The notes beneath the pieces are model-generated. The model was not told the origin of the DNA and ran no database searches. It saw only the letters and a list, made by a program, of their open reading frames with translations. Shown piece by piece: positions 35,883 through 48,018 of a stretch of DNA of 64,000 nt (positions are counted from its first letter, which is position 1; the number at the start of each line of letters is the position of its first letter). The position numbers and the translations under genes are program-made. This DNA comes from Teratosphaeria epicoccoides (lineage: Eukaryota > Ascomycota > Dothideomycetes > Mycosphaerellales > Teratosphaeriaceae), in contig JADDMT010000140.1 of NCBI GenBank assembly GCA_021401465.1, positions 1-64,000 on the forward strand. Reading direction: 5' to 3'.

Positions 35883-36425
35883 TATGGCTAAGATGAGTTA
35901 GTTGATCTTGATTAATTGATTAAGTAAGAAGAAGCTCTAGTTTAGACCCGCAGACATGGCGAGGCGCAAGCTAAGCGAAGTAGGAGCAGAGGTCGATGTT
36001 AGTGTCTTAGAACAGGAAAGTTAGGAAGCGACGAGGTTTTTATACCCTCTGACAGCCCCCCTGTTGCCTACCGCAACCGTTAAGCTAGTGACTCGAACTA
36101 CATGCGCAGAGTACCTGCCTTTAGTTAACTTACAAGGGGACCGAATAATGTAATACAGATAACGCGGCTATTACGCATGTACGCCGACTACACTCGTGCT
36201 AGTCTACTAGCATAAGAATGTGGCGAGGCCCGCGCTAGGAGCGCGCTCCTGCTATTTCGAGCGGCACGCGTAGAGCGTCCGCGTACTTTCCTACTACCCT
36301 AAGGTTCTACGACATGTTCTTTACAGTCATGACTAAATAGGGACAGCCAAGCTACTTGGCGAGGCCGGCGCGCATGCTCGCCCTATAATTTCAAGGATTA
36401 ACTAAAGTACATGCTTGTAGTGTCC
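35883..36425. promoter_or_regulatory. GypA3 antisense-gene leader region
   Basis: Counterpart of 5119-5663, with TATA on the minus strand at 36037-36044. No other feature seen. Confidence 0.5.
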
Positions 36426-37038
36426 TGATATCTCGATCTGCATGTAAAGCGAAGGTGTTACAAAGCCGCCTAACATGTGACAGGTTAAAACCCGCCCGAG
36501 TTAGCAGCCTCTGCCCTGTACTCGCTACGAAGGTGTTAAGGTATACGCATGACACATATCGCGTAGGCTATCTACCTATTTACCCTTGCGTAGTATAAGC
36601 GTGCTATATCCCGTACCCTATATGTTCCGCGTGTATTACTTAGTAAGGCTAGGGACATCCTCATAGGAGGAGGGGTAGTGATACGGTTAATACTAGGGGG
36701 CTACTAGAACCGCATAGGTTCTAATGCCTACCCTTAGCATGTAGTGACCCTGCTACATATAGCAAGGGGGTCCTTCGTACATACGTTAGCTTGTATGTCG
36801 TCCGAGAGGGATCAGTTGTTAACGTAGGACGCCCCTACGTCGCTGACCCTACAGTACCCCTGCGGGGTTAGGCTCGGACATGCTTTCCCTAATTAAGGAG
36901 CGTCAGGGGTTATAAGCACCCTTAGCGCTACCTCTGCGAGAAGCAGAAAGTAGCGCTGTCTTGTACCTACTAAAAGGTCGGATTACTCTGTCACACTGCG
37001 AGATATTTTCATATCATATAGCATATACATCTATATTA
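36426..37038 (+). repeat. GypA3 3' LTR (613 bp)
   Basis: TGATATC...CTATATTA, full length, followed by target duplication GTAGC (37039-37043) and PlvX sequence. Confidence 0.95.
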
Positions 37039-37043
37039 GTAGC

Positions 37044-37434
37044 TCATAGTGCAAGAGTGCTACTAGTAAGTAACTTACTACTAGCAGTATACTAGCGGCA
37101 AGTAGCTCGGGCACGTAAGCCGAGCTACTCAAATTAAAACAATTTGCATGCAATAGATGTTAAAGTCATGATTTTAGTTAATACTATATATCTCGTTGTT
37201 GTCGCACCGTGCTCTTTTACTATTTACACTAGACCTGACATACAACGCAAATTAAGCAGATTTGCTAACACTAAACACATATACAGCTTAAACGCAGCTC
37301 TTACGACGCCTCTTAAATTCAAGCAAGCTACTATATCTGACTTGCGCCTCACGCCCGAAGACCTTAATCAGTATAGCTAGTAACAAATGTATAGCTACTA
37401 CACACTATCTACACATCCTCTATTAGCTCTTACA
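37044..37434. other. PlvX interior, palindrome-rich, with small doubtful ORF
   Basis: Contains an inverted repeat AGTAGCTCGG/CCGAGCTACT near 37100-37129 and one copy of the CTAGCAG/TATACTAG palindrome (37081-37098). A 78-codon frame on the plus strand (37144-37380) has no known motif and could be chance. Confidence 0.5.
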
Positions 37435-40189
37435 CATGAATCTTCTACTCGCCCTTATCCTCTATTCCGTTCTACTAGCTTACCTTCACTAGTACCGACT
37501 TTCCTAAAGCGCCACTATTTCGCCCCTCCTGTAGCTTCTTGAAGGTCGCATCATTAAAGACCTTGTTGCTATAGCCCTTAATCTGCTCTGACAAGGTCGA
37601 GTCCGTGAATGTAGTGTGCTACTACAACTTACTATCCCTTAACTTAGAGTCGTCGAGCGCATCCTCTACCTTCTCTATAACGTTCGACTAGTTGCTTATA
37701 AGATCATACTAATCGAGCAGAGCGCATGCTATGCTACATCATAATTGTTAGCTAATGTATACTACGTAGCTACTAAACTACCGCTAGTACCTCCTATTGA
37801 TATCGAAGTGCTAGCGGTATATTAGTAGCATAACGCTAGTATACTACTAGCACACTTACCTAGCATTTTTTGCCTCTGCCTCTAGCAAAGCTTGGCTCCT
37901 ACTATCGCCTTAGTCTTTGTCCTTCGCGGTCGAGCTTCGTGTCCTATAGCTATCGTCATTAACTGCGCCGATACGTAGAGTTAATAATCGCACTTACTGT
38001 GTGTTAGTAAGTCTTTGCGTTTTGCCTCTCGCTAGAGCTGCGCTAGCGTTTATCCGTTATTAGCACGGTTTAGTCAATACATGAGTCCCCTCGCCTATAC
38101 CGCTTGTCTACACTAGTCACGATTAACCGCCTACTCCGTAGCTTAGGCCTCTCGCTACTTCTGCCTCGTTAGCAATAGCTGGCCCTCACGACGCGCTAAG
38201 GCTACTAACCTTTCATCTTGCGTGTGTCTAGGTCGGGGCTTATCGACTATAGTAGCTTTCACACTAGACAAGTACATGTTAGCAATCATGGCCGTAATGT
38301 TAGACGAGAAACTAACCTCGTTGTCACGACACTGTTGTGTAGGGTGTCCCGCGACAATGGCTCCTCTAGTCCCTACATCGGCTAGTCGTTACTGTCATAA
38401 TCGCTTGCCTTACTACTATAGTTACTAACATTTGCCCTTCCGCCATTATAGCCCTCGCTCCCTCTGTTAGTGTCCGCTTAAACATCCGCTACATGCTTGC
38501 GAACGCCTACTTCTAATGACATTAAGGCCTGGCTTGATCGTCGTGTTAGGGTGACACTACGCTAACCTAACAATTACGTACGACCTAGCAGAAGTTAGCA
38601 CAGGCCCTCTCGACAATGTCTCCCCTATACTATTCTCGCGTAGCGCCTTTCGCCTCCGTAAGTCCTCGTATTCCCTCTCTAAGCCTGTCATGCTGCGATC
38701 CTTCTTGATAGCTAGCGCCGCCTACACTAGTAGTGCTGTCTTGCCTTCGTCCTCCCCCCTAATATACGAGCCATGATAGTCGCTATGATGACCTCCTGTC
38801 TGTCGGCATTAAGCTCTTCCTAATACTTCTTCTTCCCCTCGAAGATATCATCGATATCGACATCGCTTACTAGAACCTATCTCGTCTTGCTAGCCTTTGT
38901 CTTGAACTCCGAAGGGCCATTTCTGATCTAGGCTAGTAGGTATGTGATAGTAGCACACACGCTATTTAAGATGAAAGCATTTACCTTGCGTGACTCTAAA
39001 GGATTCCATGCTAGTTTCTAATTGAACTAGAAGAACGCCTTCTTCATATAAAAGATTACGAGCGGGCTTAGAAACCTCCGGTCCTGTGACATGTTAGCGC
39101 TTTCGACGACATCTAAGCCTTCTCTCCTTACCTCTTCTTCGTTCTCGCATTCGAATCTGCTTTCTATTAACATGTCCGCGGCCTAGTCCTTCAAACCCTG
39201 CTTATTGTCTACCTTGCTAGACTATGCAAGTATAGCTTCTCTAACCCTATTCGTGTAGTTGTTACGACACTAACGCAACCTCTGCCTTATCTACGCCCCT
39301 AACATTAGTACCTCCTTATAGGACCTACGCAGGTACTTATAGTATCTAAATCTACGTCGTCTAGCCTCGAGCTAACTCGACCTTTCATCCCTAGCATATT
39401 ACGCGCTACGAGCTACTAGTTAATTGCAATATGCTTACAACTCGGCTAGTAAGTAGGAGCTATAGGGTATAGCACAGAAATGCCCTTCCGCCCTTGTGAA
39501 GCGTCTATCTACAAGAGTTCTCGGACTTTAACGAGCAAAGGCTCGATTAACTTGTCTTTATGCATAGGAGGGCTACGACGTATATCTTCGCTGCCAGAGT
39601 AGTTATATCCTTAGTCGGAGTTTGTAGTCTAGCTGCTATTATGGCCTCGACGGCTGCTCGACTAGCTCCCGGACTAACTTTAACTACTACTATCGCCCTA
39701 GTAGCTACGAGACTCGCTATTACGGTAGTTTTGACTGTTGCTGTCGCTCCCGTGATTAGTAGGTCAGCTATTATAATAGCGTCGACAGATGCTTGGCTAC
39801 TATGTCTTTACCCTGTCATTCTTAGGTTTGCTACTATCTTGTTACGCGTCGCGAGACAATGACCGAAGCCTCTTGTACGGCCGATTCTACCTTAGCGGTA
39901 AGGATGACCGCTTATGCGTCTAGTCTCTTCGTGACTAGTACGTCGTCGTCTGTATGCATGTTAGCATAGCCGCTATATGCAGGTAGCTTCTTATATTAGT
40001 CGCCTTTGTATAGGCTTTAGGCACTGTAAAATCCTTATGCTCCTAGTTAGCTATCTCCTCGTTGCCATCGTCTACACTATCGCCATCGTTGCTTAGCAGG
40101 TCTTCTAAATCATTCGCTAGATCGTAATTCGAACTGCCGCTAGATGACGCGGAACGTGACCTCTGTTGTCTGTCTTTCTTTGAAGGCAT
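37435..40189 (-). pseudogene. PlvX ORF1: large hydrophilic protein, unknown family
   Basis: Starts ATG 40189 (MPSKKDRQQRSRS..., Ser-rich and then acidic). Sequence that looks coding continues in a second frame from about 40010 to 38690, apart from Gln/Trp stops, then in a third from about 38820 to 37860 and possibly to 37435. The frame changes suggest introns or small indels. The central part is rich in Gln (seen as TAG/TAA). It also has a well-structured block (about 39200-38850) with FLSPLVIFYMKKAFF and acidic VSDVDIDDIF. I do not recognise it with certainty; a distant tie to fungal DUF6532-like proteins is only a guess. Exon borders are not settled. Confidence 0.5.
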
Positions 40190-40805
40190 AATTAAAGAAG
40201 GACGCGACTTAAAGGATTAGCAGAGAACAGAGCGCGGTATATCCTTCTCGGTCGTGTAGGTCTAGTAGCAGGTCAGTAAAGGATAATATCTATAGCATGT
40301 AAATATGCATATACTGCGAGTTACTGTCTAATGTAGCTACGTGGCGTCTATTAATGCAGAAGAAGGAGGGGACGCAATGTTTATAGTATCTTACGACACA
40401 CAAGCATCATCTAAATCTAGCTACCCCTGAAATTGCGCTTCCCTATTAGCTAGCGGTACTTTTAGCTTACTAGCGGTATGCTATTAAAATACCGCTAGTA
40501 GAACTAGCCTCAGTTAGTATTGATTTTTCAATGATAGCTAGTATAGGTACTACAAAACATCCGCGCTATATAGCACGTCCGCCTGTACGACACAGCCTAA
40601 CGGATGTGGTTACTCTGCGGTAGATCCTGCGTATACAGTAGTGAGATTCGTTCTGCATGCGAGAGAATATCCTGTACGTATTGTTCTAAAGGCCTTCGAG
40701 CCGCATTTAAACCATAACAGCTATACTACCTTCATGTTAACCCTAGGTAATTGTCGACTTCTAGACTGTCCGCCGCCGATAGTTTGACGATATCTTGTAT
40801 AGTAG
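40190..40805. other. PlvX divergent intergenic region
   Basis: Lies between minus-strand ORF1 and plus-strand ORF2. Holds a perfect 12-bp inverted repeat, TACTAGCGGTAT (40468-40479) and ATACCGCTAGTA (40489-40500), a member of the palindrome family spread through PlvX. No gene seen. Confidence 0.55.
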
Positions 40806-42119
40806 ATGCCGAAAACTGACCTCCCCTACTCGTGTCTACAACGCCTCTACTATTGCCAGGAATTTGAGTTACAATTCCCTGCTACTACTAAAGAAGGCGC
40901 TCGTTTCCTAGAACATGCGCTCCTTCGCTACTATTAACCACGCAATTCGGCCAAGTAGGCTAAGCTGCTCTATCCGTTCTTCTAACGCAGCGTACAGGCG
41001 TAGGTAATCGTCGTGTCGAAGTGTAAGGCCTGCTTCGATCGTGCCTATGCTCTGCTGTTATAGTACCTTAGGTTTGTAAATTGTGCCGCGCTAGGTCTTA
41101 GAGGTTCTTGTCGAGGAAACACGTACACTCATCGTTCGGGCTGTGCCTATATCGTGTCTATTTGAATTACAGATGTCAGGATTACTCGAAACACGCGTTG
41201 TTTATACTCGTTAGTCTCTTAGCTAACTTCAGATGAAAGATGCGGCGGACCCTTCCGCGCTTTTCGCACCTTATCGCCATAGCCGTAGCCGTCGTATATG
41301 CGACGCCGCATTGTCTATCTTCTAGTCCGCTAGACACTATCTGTAGTAGGCATGATCTAGACGCCAGGGTCCTAATAATTGTGGCACTTAAGACACGCAT
41401 ATAGGAACAGGATACTCGAGCCTATGCGCGCAAGGTAACTGTTTCCTTGCCTAACATTTACTGACTTTGACTAGTATCTCTAGTAGGTAGTAGAGAACGG
41501 TCACATCCTAGACAGATTTAACAAGATAGCTAGATTCATCGGGCTAGATTACAGGTCGAAAGATAAGGCCATGATTGTAGGGGACTTCGTGACTACTAAT
41601 CCTATTGTTAAAGGCTACTAAGACGACCCTTGGTTGCTCATATCGACTATAAACAAAATTGAGAGTAGCGTAACTCTTGTACCTACTAACGCTATCACGA
41701 TACTAGATGACAACTTAAAACAGCAGTCGACTAGGCAAGCCTGTAGTAGGGTTAGTCGCACTAGATTGATGTAGTTAGCGCGATTAACAGAGGCAATGAG
41801 ATTTTACTAGGTTACGCTATAGAGCTAATTCGGAGAGTAGACTATGAACTATTAGCAGACTAGTGACGACTTCATTAATACCATGCGCGATGATCAGGGC
41901 GAGTAGAGAGGCATAGGATCGTACGGGCTACGCAGGCTAGCGTAAGATAACAGATTGACTAGGGTTTGACTACAATCTTGTGATAGAGTAATGCTAGTAG
42001 TTGTGCGCGAGTAGTATCGTTTTAGATAGCGACTACACAAGTACCTTATCTGATAGAGTATATGCATAACACTAATCATCTCGTCCGTTCGAATGTACTT
42101 GACGACTATTAAATGCTAG
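40806..42119 (+). pseudogene. PlvX ORF2: unknown 437-codon protein
   Basis: A single frame runs from ATG 40806 to TAG 42117. It is interrupted only by codons that fit RIP of Gln/Trp, plus a few TGA. The start reads MPKTDLPYSCLQRLYY. A KCKACF motif lies near 41021 and there is a Cys-rich stretch to about 41145; the second half (from 41460) has FNKIARFIGLDYRSKD and DPWLLISTINKIE. No family recognised. It is transcribed in the same direction as the transposase, 670 bp upstream. It ends inside a GCTAGTAGTATACTAGC palindrome. Confidence 0.5.
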
Positions 42120-42789
42120 TAGTATACTAGCAGTACGTCTACTACTACTACGTCAAGGTCTAACCTATAGATCGCTACTACATGTTTTAAACCCTTATAA
42201 TTAACAGACAACGACTGCTAGTAGTATACTAGCGGCACTCCTACTATGTCTACGCTACACATCTAAGCCGCTAGTAATAGAGGGTATGACTCTGTGCATA
42301 TGAATACTATACACTTTAGATTTATATATGAAACTACTCGAAATTCGGGATTCCTAGCCAAAATAGCGCTCGTACTGCCTGCGATCGACAGAATGAGTTG
42401 GCTAATATAACTGCTGCTAGTATACTCCTAGCACATCCATTTTCGTCTACTCTAGGCCCTCCTTTACTACTACACTCTAATAACACTCGATTCTTCTATT
42501 AACCTAAACACTAACCCTAACCACGTACAGCTGGCTAACAGGATGAACCGTCTGAGTGGCAATTAGCTACCCGCGCGGCACGCGTACCTTTCTAGGGGTC
42601 GGGTGTTTATAGTAATTAACGCGTCTATAAGCGCCGTAGCCTTTGTAACATACTACGTCGACGATAGCTTCATAGCGTATACTATACTACACAGGCTACA
42701 GCAAGGCATTAAAAGGTCATAGTAGTCATGCCTAGCATGTTCCTACCTACATAGCGGCGAAGTTTTAGTACTTCATTAATTAGAGCACT
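42120..42789. other. PlvX region upstream of transposase
   Basis: Three palindromic repeats (42115-42131, 42217-42235, 42416-42434). A plus-strand frame at 42543-42797 contains CLAC followed by HX4H spacing and could be an upstream exon with a zinc finger, but I could not join it to the transposase with confidence. Confidence 0.45.
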
Positions 42790-45700
42790 ATGGATCTTAG
42801 ACCTGACGAGAAATACGCGCCAGATTTGAACATCTCCTTAGACTCGAACGACAGAGTCGAAACTTAATTAGCAGACGATGTCCTCGCCTACAAGGAGGGG
42901 GCATTAGTCGACGATGCTGCGGGAGTAGATAGGCAGTATGTTACAAACAAGGAACTAGTCATAGTCGTCGAGCCTATGTTTAATAAGGCTCACATGTAAG
43001 AGAAAGAGATAGTAGCGACAGCTAGGGTAATCGACAATGACAGTAGTAACATCGACGCGCTTAGTCTCTATAACGACCTAGCAGTATTCACAAGAGACGC
43101 CACATCTCTAGATAGACGATATGGAGACACGAATAGCAGCCAAACGGGTAGGCTACATGGCGTCACGAGCGAGCATAGCTTAGCTTTAATCTATATGCGC
43201 GCTAGTAGGCTGTTATCTGCTAGGTGCGAGCAACTATATAAGCAGACACCTTTTGTCGTAGGTAGTCTCATGGCAGGCAGGCTAATTAAAGTGTACGTTA
43301 AGCTGCAATCCTACCGAGTTAGTAATAACCTTGACTAGGTCTAACGAACAGACAGATAAGGAACTTAACGAATAGGGCCGTGCCTTCTTCTAAAGTAATG
43401 CAGATGTAGCATTCGTATACTAGCTCTTACACGAAGGCATTTCGAGCAACGCCATCGATCGGTTATTCAAAAATCCCTGGCTGCAGAAGATCCACGAACT
43501 GCTTAGCTTTCGGTTAGGCGTAGAGCTTAAGGACAAGATCCGAGAAGTAAGTGCCTACTAACTACTATTCATTACAAAGTAGAGTATTACGAACATCGAA
43601 TTAGAATCTCTATAGTCGACCTCTAGTGTCAAGACAGTGCCTCTAAGGCACTAGAAAGTTGAAGACATTGTGCGCTTTCTCATAGGGCACAAGGGTTTCA
43701 GGAATGATCTCGTGTACGCGCCTTATTGCCTTAAGACTCTAGATGACCCGCCTAGGCGGATCTATTAGGACATAGCCTCTGTAGACTAGTAGTAGGACAA
43801 ACAGAAAGAGCTTGGAATAGACAGAGCGACAATTGTGCTACTAATTCTTGCTAGTAACAAGACACAGGTTACTAATCATCAAGGTAACCTGATCGCATAG
43901 CTAGTGTACTTAACGATTAGTAACCTGCCTAGATTAATTCGTAACTCTAACCATCGACTAGGCAGCGTGCTCCTAGCGATGCTACTAGTAGTTAAAGGCG
44001 GGAAAGGAAGCATCAGGGATGAGCTATACCATCGCTACATGAAGACAATGTTCGACCCTATTGCTAAGCTCGCTGCGGGCAAGGGCCTTAACGTCTTGTG
44101 TGCGGATGGCAAGACATAGCGATGTTTCCTAAATATCGCAGTATACGCGAGCGACTACTAAGAACAGGTAATGATCACAGGCGTGAAGAACAACCGCTAC
44201 TACATAATATGTATAATCGATCCAGAAAAACGCGAAGACCTCAAAGTAGTTACGCTATAGCGGATATATAAGGACACGTAAATACAAATCATGCTCTAGC
44301 GAGCGGCGAAGAAGGACTAGGGCAGCCACATGCACGACCTACCGAACTTCGCATTTAGGCACCCTAGCCTAAATATCCACAAGACGCTAATAGTAGACGT
44401 GCTCTACTAACTCTTCAAGGGCGTATTAATATATGTCATAGATTAGACGCAAGATTTGCTTAAGAGTCGACTACCTCTATCTTCGAAGCAAGCTAGAGCG
44501 GCACTCCTATAAGCCGAGGGCTAGTATAAAGTAGCAAGAAAGAGTAACAAAGGCAAGACTATTATAGATCATTAACTAGATGTCATTATCGACTGTCGCT
44601 TCGCGGTAGTGCCTGCATTTAGGAACCTCTAGGTATTTAGCTAGATGTCCGCAGTAAGCTAATAGACAGGCTAGGAGCAGAAGAGTGTGCTACGACAGTT
44701 GCTCCTAGTCTTCGTGCTACTATTAGAAGAGGCTAAGGCACATGGCGCTATCCGGTTCTTGCGGGCAATAGTAGACTTCTCTTAGTTAGCGCAATATCCT
44801 TCACATGATAGCGAAACGCTCCGGTTCATAGTCCTCGCCCTGTTCTGATGCAACTAGTATAAAGAAGAGTTTAGGGAGTACCGCATAAGCAAAGGAGAGC
44901 TAAGAAAGAAGAAAGCGTAGACAGAGCGAGCGGAGGAGCCTAAGATAGTAGACAATGTGTGTAAACTACAAGGGCACTTTAATTTTCCTAAGTTTTATGC
45001 CCTTACATACTACGTGGACATAATACGGCTCTTCGGCAACGCGCTAGACCTCGACACTAGCTACTTCGAACACAAGCATGTCAAATACATCAAGAAGCTA
45101 TTTAAATTGACTAATAAGAAGAACGGATAGGAGGACTAAATTATGGAGCACTTCTAGCGAAAGATCACTATGCTTACATTCTTTGATACTAGCCTAACGT
45201 TCTAGCAGCAGACTAAGGCCGAACGTCAAGAGGCTCGGGAGCGCAAAGTGCCTTAACCGACAGAGTAGAAGGATGTCGAAGCCTTCCTTAGCTAGCGAAG
45301 GCTAAGATCTAGCTAATCGTTACTAGGTAGAGACATATAGAGGACAGTTAGTAATGTAGTAGCACACATAGGGCTAGAGGTAGGGCCTTACTTCCGTCAT
45401 GCTACTACAGTGTTTGTTAGAGAGTGCCGGGCGTCGTCTAATATAACATCGACGTCAAATACAATGCGTCTTGATCCTGACAGGATCGAGGGAAGACCGG
45501 ATTAGGTCGACGATTTAGATGTATCTTTCTATGCTAGTGTATAGTGCTAGAAGATGCATCATAAGGATCCTAACAATCTATCTGCAACTAAGCTAGACAT
45601 CGTTAGATGTACCCCAAACTAGCAAGGAATCCAGGACAATCGCCGTAACGACTAGCTCTAGGTCTAGGAGTACGAAGTGCTGCTAGTTACGGACGAGACT

Positions 45701-46291
45701 ACTAGCGTTAATAGACAAATCGACCTAGTCGTTGCCTTCGAGGGCCGGCTGCCTGCTCGCCTGTTATATGTCGTAACCTTCCGAGACAAGAAATCGCGCG
45801 TCATAGTAGATAGCTACAACTACATAATACTAGCACATAATAAATGTCTTACCTACATAGGTATGTTCGTAGACCTGTTCTAGCCGAAAGATCCGGCTAG
45901 AAAAGCAGACGATGTTCATAGCATGATAGTAATCATAGCGATGCGTTCTAGCCTACAGGAAGGTACTCTGCAAGGTTGCCGTATCTACAGGCTTACTAGC
46001 GTCTACTATAGTATCTACGTTATGCTAACAGACGAATATGACACCTCTAGCTAATGTGACATGTACATTAACAACACTGCTGACTTTAAGACCTATAACT
46101 TCATATACAATGCGGACTAGGAGGAACAAGAGTCTAGGGTAGCAACTAAACACAAGCTACATCGCCTAAATATAGCTAAGGAGCGCGATATTGCGGCTAC
46201 TAGCAAGGAAGGGCCGCTATCGCTCAAGCGTGGCGTCGCTAGCAGCTCTACTCAGGACTAATCGAGGAGAAACAAACGTAAACGATTATAA
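42790..46291 (+). pseudogene. PlvX transposase, Plavaka type
   Basis: Exon 1 runs from ATG 42790 to about 43296. An intron ends with CTAACGAACAG at 43351, and the second exon keeps one frame from 43352 to TAA 46289, about 1150 residues in all. Signs of the Plavaka family: VYLTISNLPRLIR (43902) after a SNKTQVTNHQG stretch, LCADGKT (44097) with the first Asp, VDVLYQLFKG (44395) with the second Asp (His of the usual LHQ is Tyr here), and FEHKHVKYIKK (45067) with the Glu. A basic tail (RRNKRKRL) ends it. It would cut and move PlvX. TAG/TAA at many Gln/Trp sites make it dead. Confidence 0.8.
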
Positions 46292-46723
46292 CATACATAA
46301 CAAATGCTATACTAGTAAGCTTAATGAAGGTAGCATGCCGCAAGGAGGGCTCCTAGCACGTAGTTCTTCTAGCTAGCGCTAGTAGACTTAACGACTTAGC
46401 TACTTAGCTGACCTATGCCGTAGTTAAACATGATGCTAATTAGGGTAGGCAACATAATGACTCCTTTGTAGATCTTGTTACGAAGCTCGGCTAGGAGCTA
46501 GAAACATAACTAGTTAGCATATGTATGTATGATTAGTCAGAATCGCGGCTACTAACCTTAAGAAAGGGAAACTCGTGTTTAGCGATGATGGCTGCGAGCT
46601 TCTTTTTGACAGCAGGCACGTCGCCAAGAGGTAGATGCTTAGTAAGTTCTTAAGAAAGTCATGAATTGCCGCCTGCTACAGCTAGAAGCAGGTCTTCTAC
46701 CTACGTGCATAACTACTTATTAG
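46292..46723. other. PlvX convergent intergenic region
   Basis: Lies between the 3' ends of the transposase and the methyltransferase-like gene. Short frames on both strands, none convincing. Confidence 0.4.
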
Positions 46724-48018
46724 TCATGCCGCAGGATTAGTAGTTAGTGCTACTAGCCGAAAGTCTCTCATCGCATGCACATCTCTCTACTAGCTAGCGT
46801 CTAGGTAGCTAGCTAGCTTATCTACCTTGCATATTTACTGCCCTTTCTGTAGAGCCTTCGCTACCTGTCGTTCTAGCGCACGTCTCTCTGTGCGCGACAA
46901 TTCCTGTTTGACTTAATTAAGAGATATCGTAACCATGGGCTTAATGAGGAGAGTGTATAAGAGCTCGACCTAGAAACCCCTCTGCCTAGGAGTAGTACTA
47001 CTAATCTTGCTATTAAGCTATTCACGCCGCGCTATGTCGACTTTGACCTCTAACGCCGCGGTTAGATAGCTGACACGGGTTCTTGCTCGCTTGACGAATA
47101 AGCCGTAGAGAGCAGTTAACTGATCTGTTAGGTAGTAGGTCAGAAAGTCTGCGTAGAGGGACACCTTACTTGCTACACTAGGCTTAGCGAAGAAAGCAAG
47201 CATAGATCTCCGCGCCCTCGCCAATTCGTCCTAGCTAGCGATCATGGTATACTACGTGATTAGACGGTTAAAGCCAGGACTTAGTAGGGCGGGGTGCTAA
47301 ACATTCTGAATGCGCGATAGCAACAAGGCCTAGTCTCTTATAGTGTACTCTCGATAGGCCATAGAAGTAGCCTCGCTTAGTTAGTATAAGAGTAGCTGCT
47401 AGCTAGGAGCAGGCTCCTTCTAATCCAAGATTAGCTAGCCGTTGTCACTAACTAGCTTGCGCAGCTAGCGGATTAGCCCCGAATAGACCTGTAGCTCGAA
47501 CATCTCTAGCACGCCCTTTGCAAATACTATCTAAAAGCCGTTAGGGCATCTAGCAGCCTGCTTGATGCTAGCTGTAGGGGTGCGACCGAGCCTCGCCTAG
47601 ATGAAGCGCTGTGAGTCCACGCTTCCCTAGTAGTCCCGCATAGTACTAAAGATTAGTTAGTAATAGTATTGCCTCTAAGGCCTAGCTACAATACATACTA
47701 CTAGCTCTTATCTAGCATCTTAGCACAGAAGTCTAGGAAGTATACACTATCTAGCGTAGCTAGCTTTGCACTCGCTAGGAGCCTAATCAGGCTACCGCCG
47801 CATGTGACGTCGAGTACCTTGTGCCTAGCTTAATACTCTACCTAAGGGGCGTAGTTAACGAGATCCTCGTAGGCATCGAAGTCCGGATATGCCTTCTGTA
47901 GCGCGACGGCGGCTTCTGATGCCTAGACGGTATCGCGGACATAGTCGGCCGCGAACTTGGCGTGCTTAGAACCTACACCGATTGCTAGCTCTAGGTCTAG
48001 GGTCAGATTTGTTAACAT
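46724..48018 (-). pseudogene. PlvX methyltransferase-like gene, one predicted intron
   Basis: ATG 48018; exon 1 to 47699. A 53-nt intron (47646-47698) has GTATGT at its start, TACTAAC as branch site and TTTAG at its end. Exon 2 runs 47645-46724 (TGA). The joined frame is 413 codons. KVLDVTCGG...LIRLLA, followed about 25 residues on by YFLDFCAKML, resembles motif I and the loop after it in class I SAM-dependent methyltransferases. Downstream VFAKGVLEMFE and LVSDNG.LILD fit the later strands. The C-terminal 150 residues are basic and unassigned. Substrate is unknown; DNA or small-molecule methylation cannot be told apart. Stops are TAG/TAA at Gln/Trp. Confidence 0.55.

Larger units (their letters stand above)
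14920..37038 (+). mobile_element. GypA3: full chromovirus with two GypB insertions
   Basis: Flanked by a perfect 5-bp duplication GTAGC (14915-14919 and 37039-37043) in PlvX. The 5' LTR is shortened and split by GypB3. The gag-pol frame is 22352-27327. The antisense gene is split by GypB4. The 3' LTR is 36426-37038. This is the only copy here that shows gag and the 5' end of the family. RIP damage is heavy. Confidence 0.92.

Noticed and set aside
37144..37380. 78-codon plus-strand frame near the GypA3/PlvX junction
   Set aside because: Open and begins with ATG, but shows no motif. The neighbouring sequence reads better on the minus strand, so it is left as a doubtful note only.
39560..39862. 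100-codon hydrophobic plus-strand frame inside PlvX, resembling a membrane protein
   Set aside because: The opposite strand reads as a Gln-rich continuation of ORF1. The hydrophobic look comes from the complement of Gln and charged codons.
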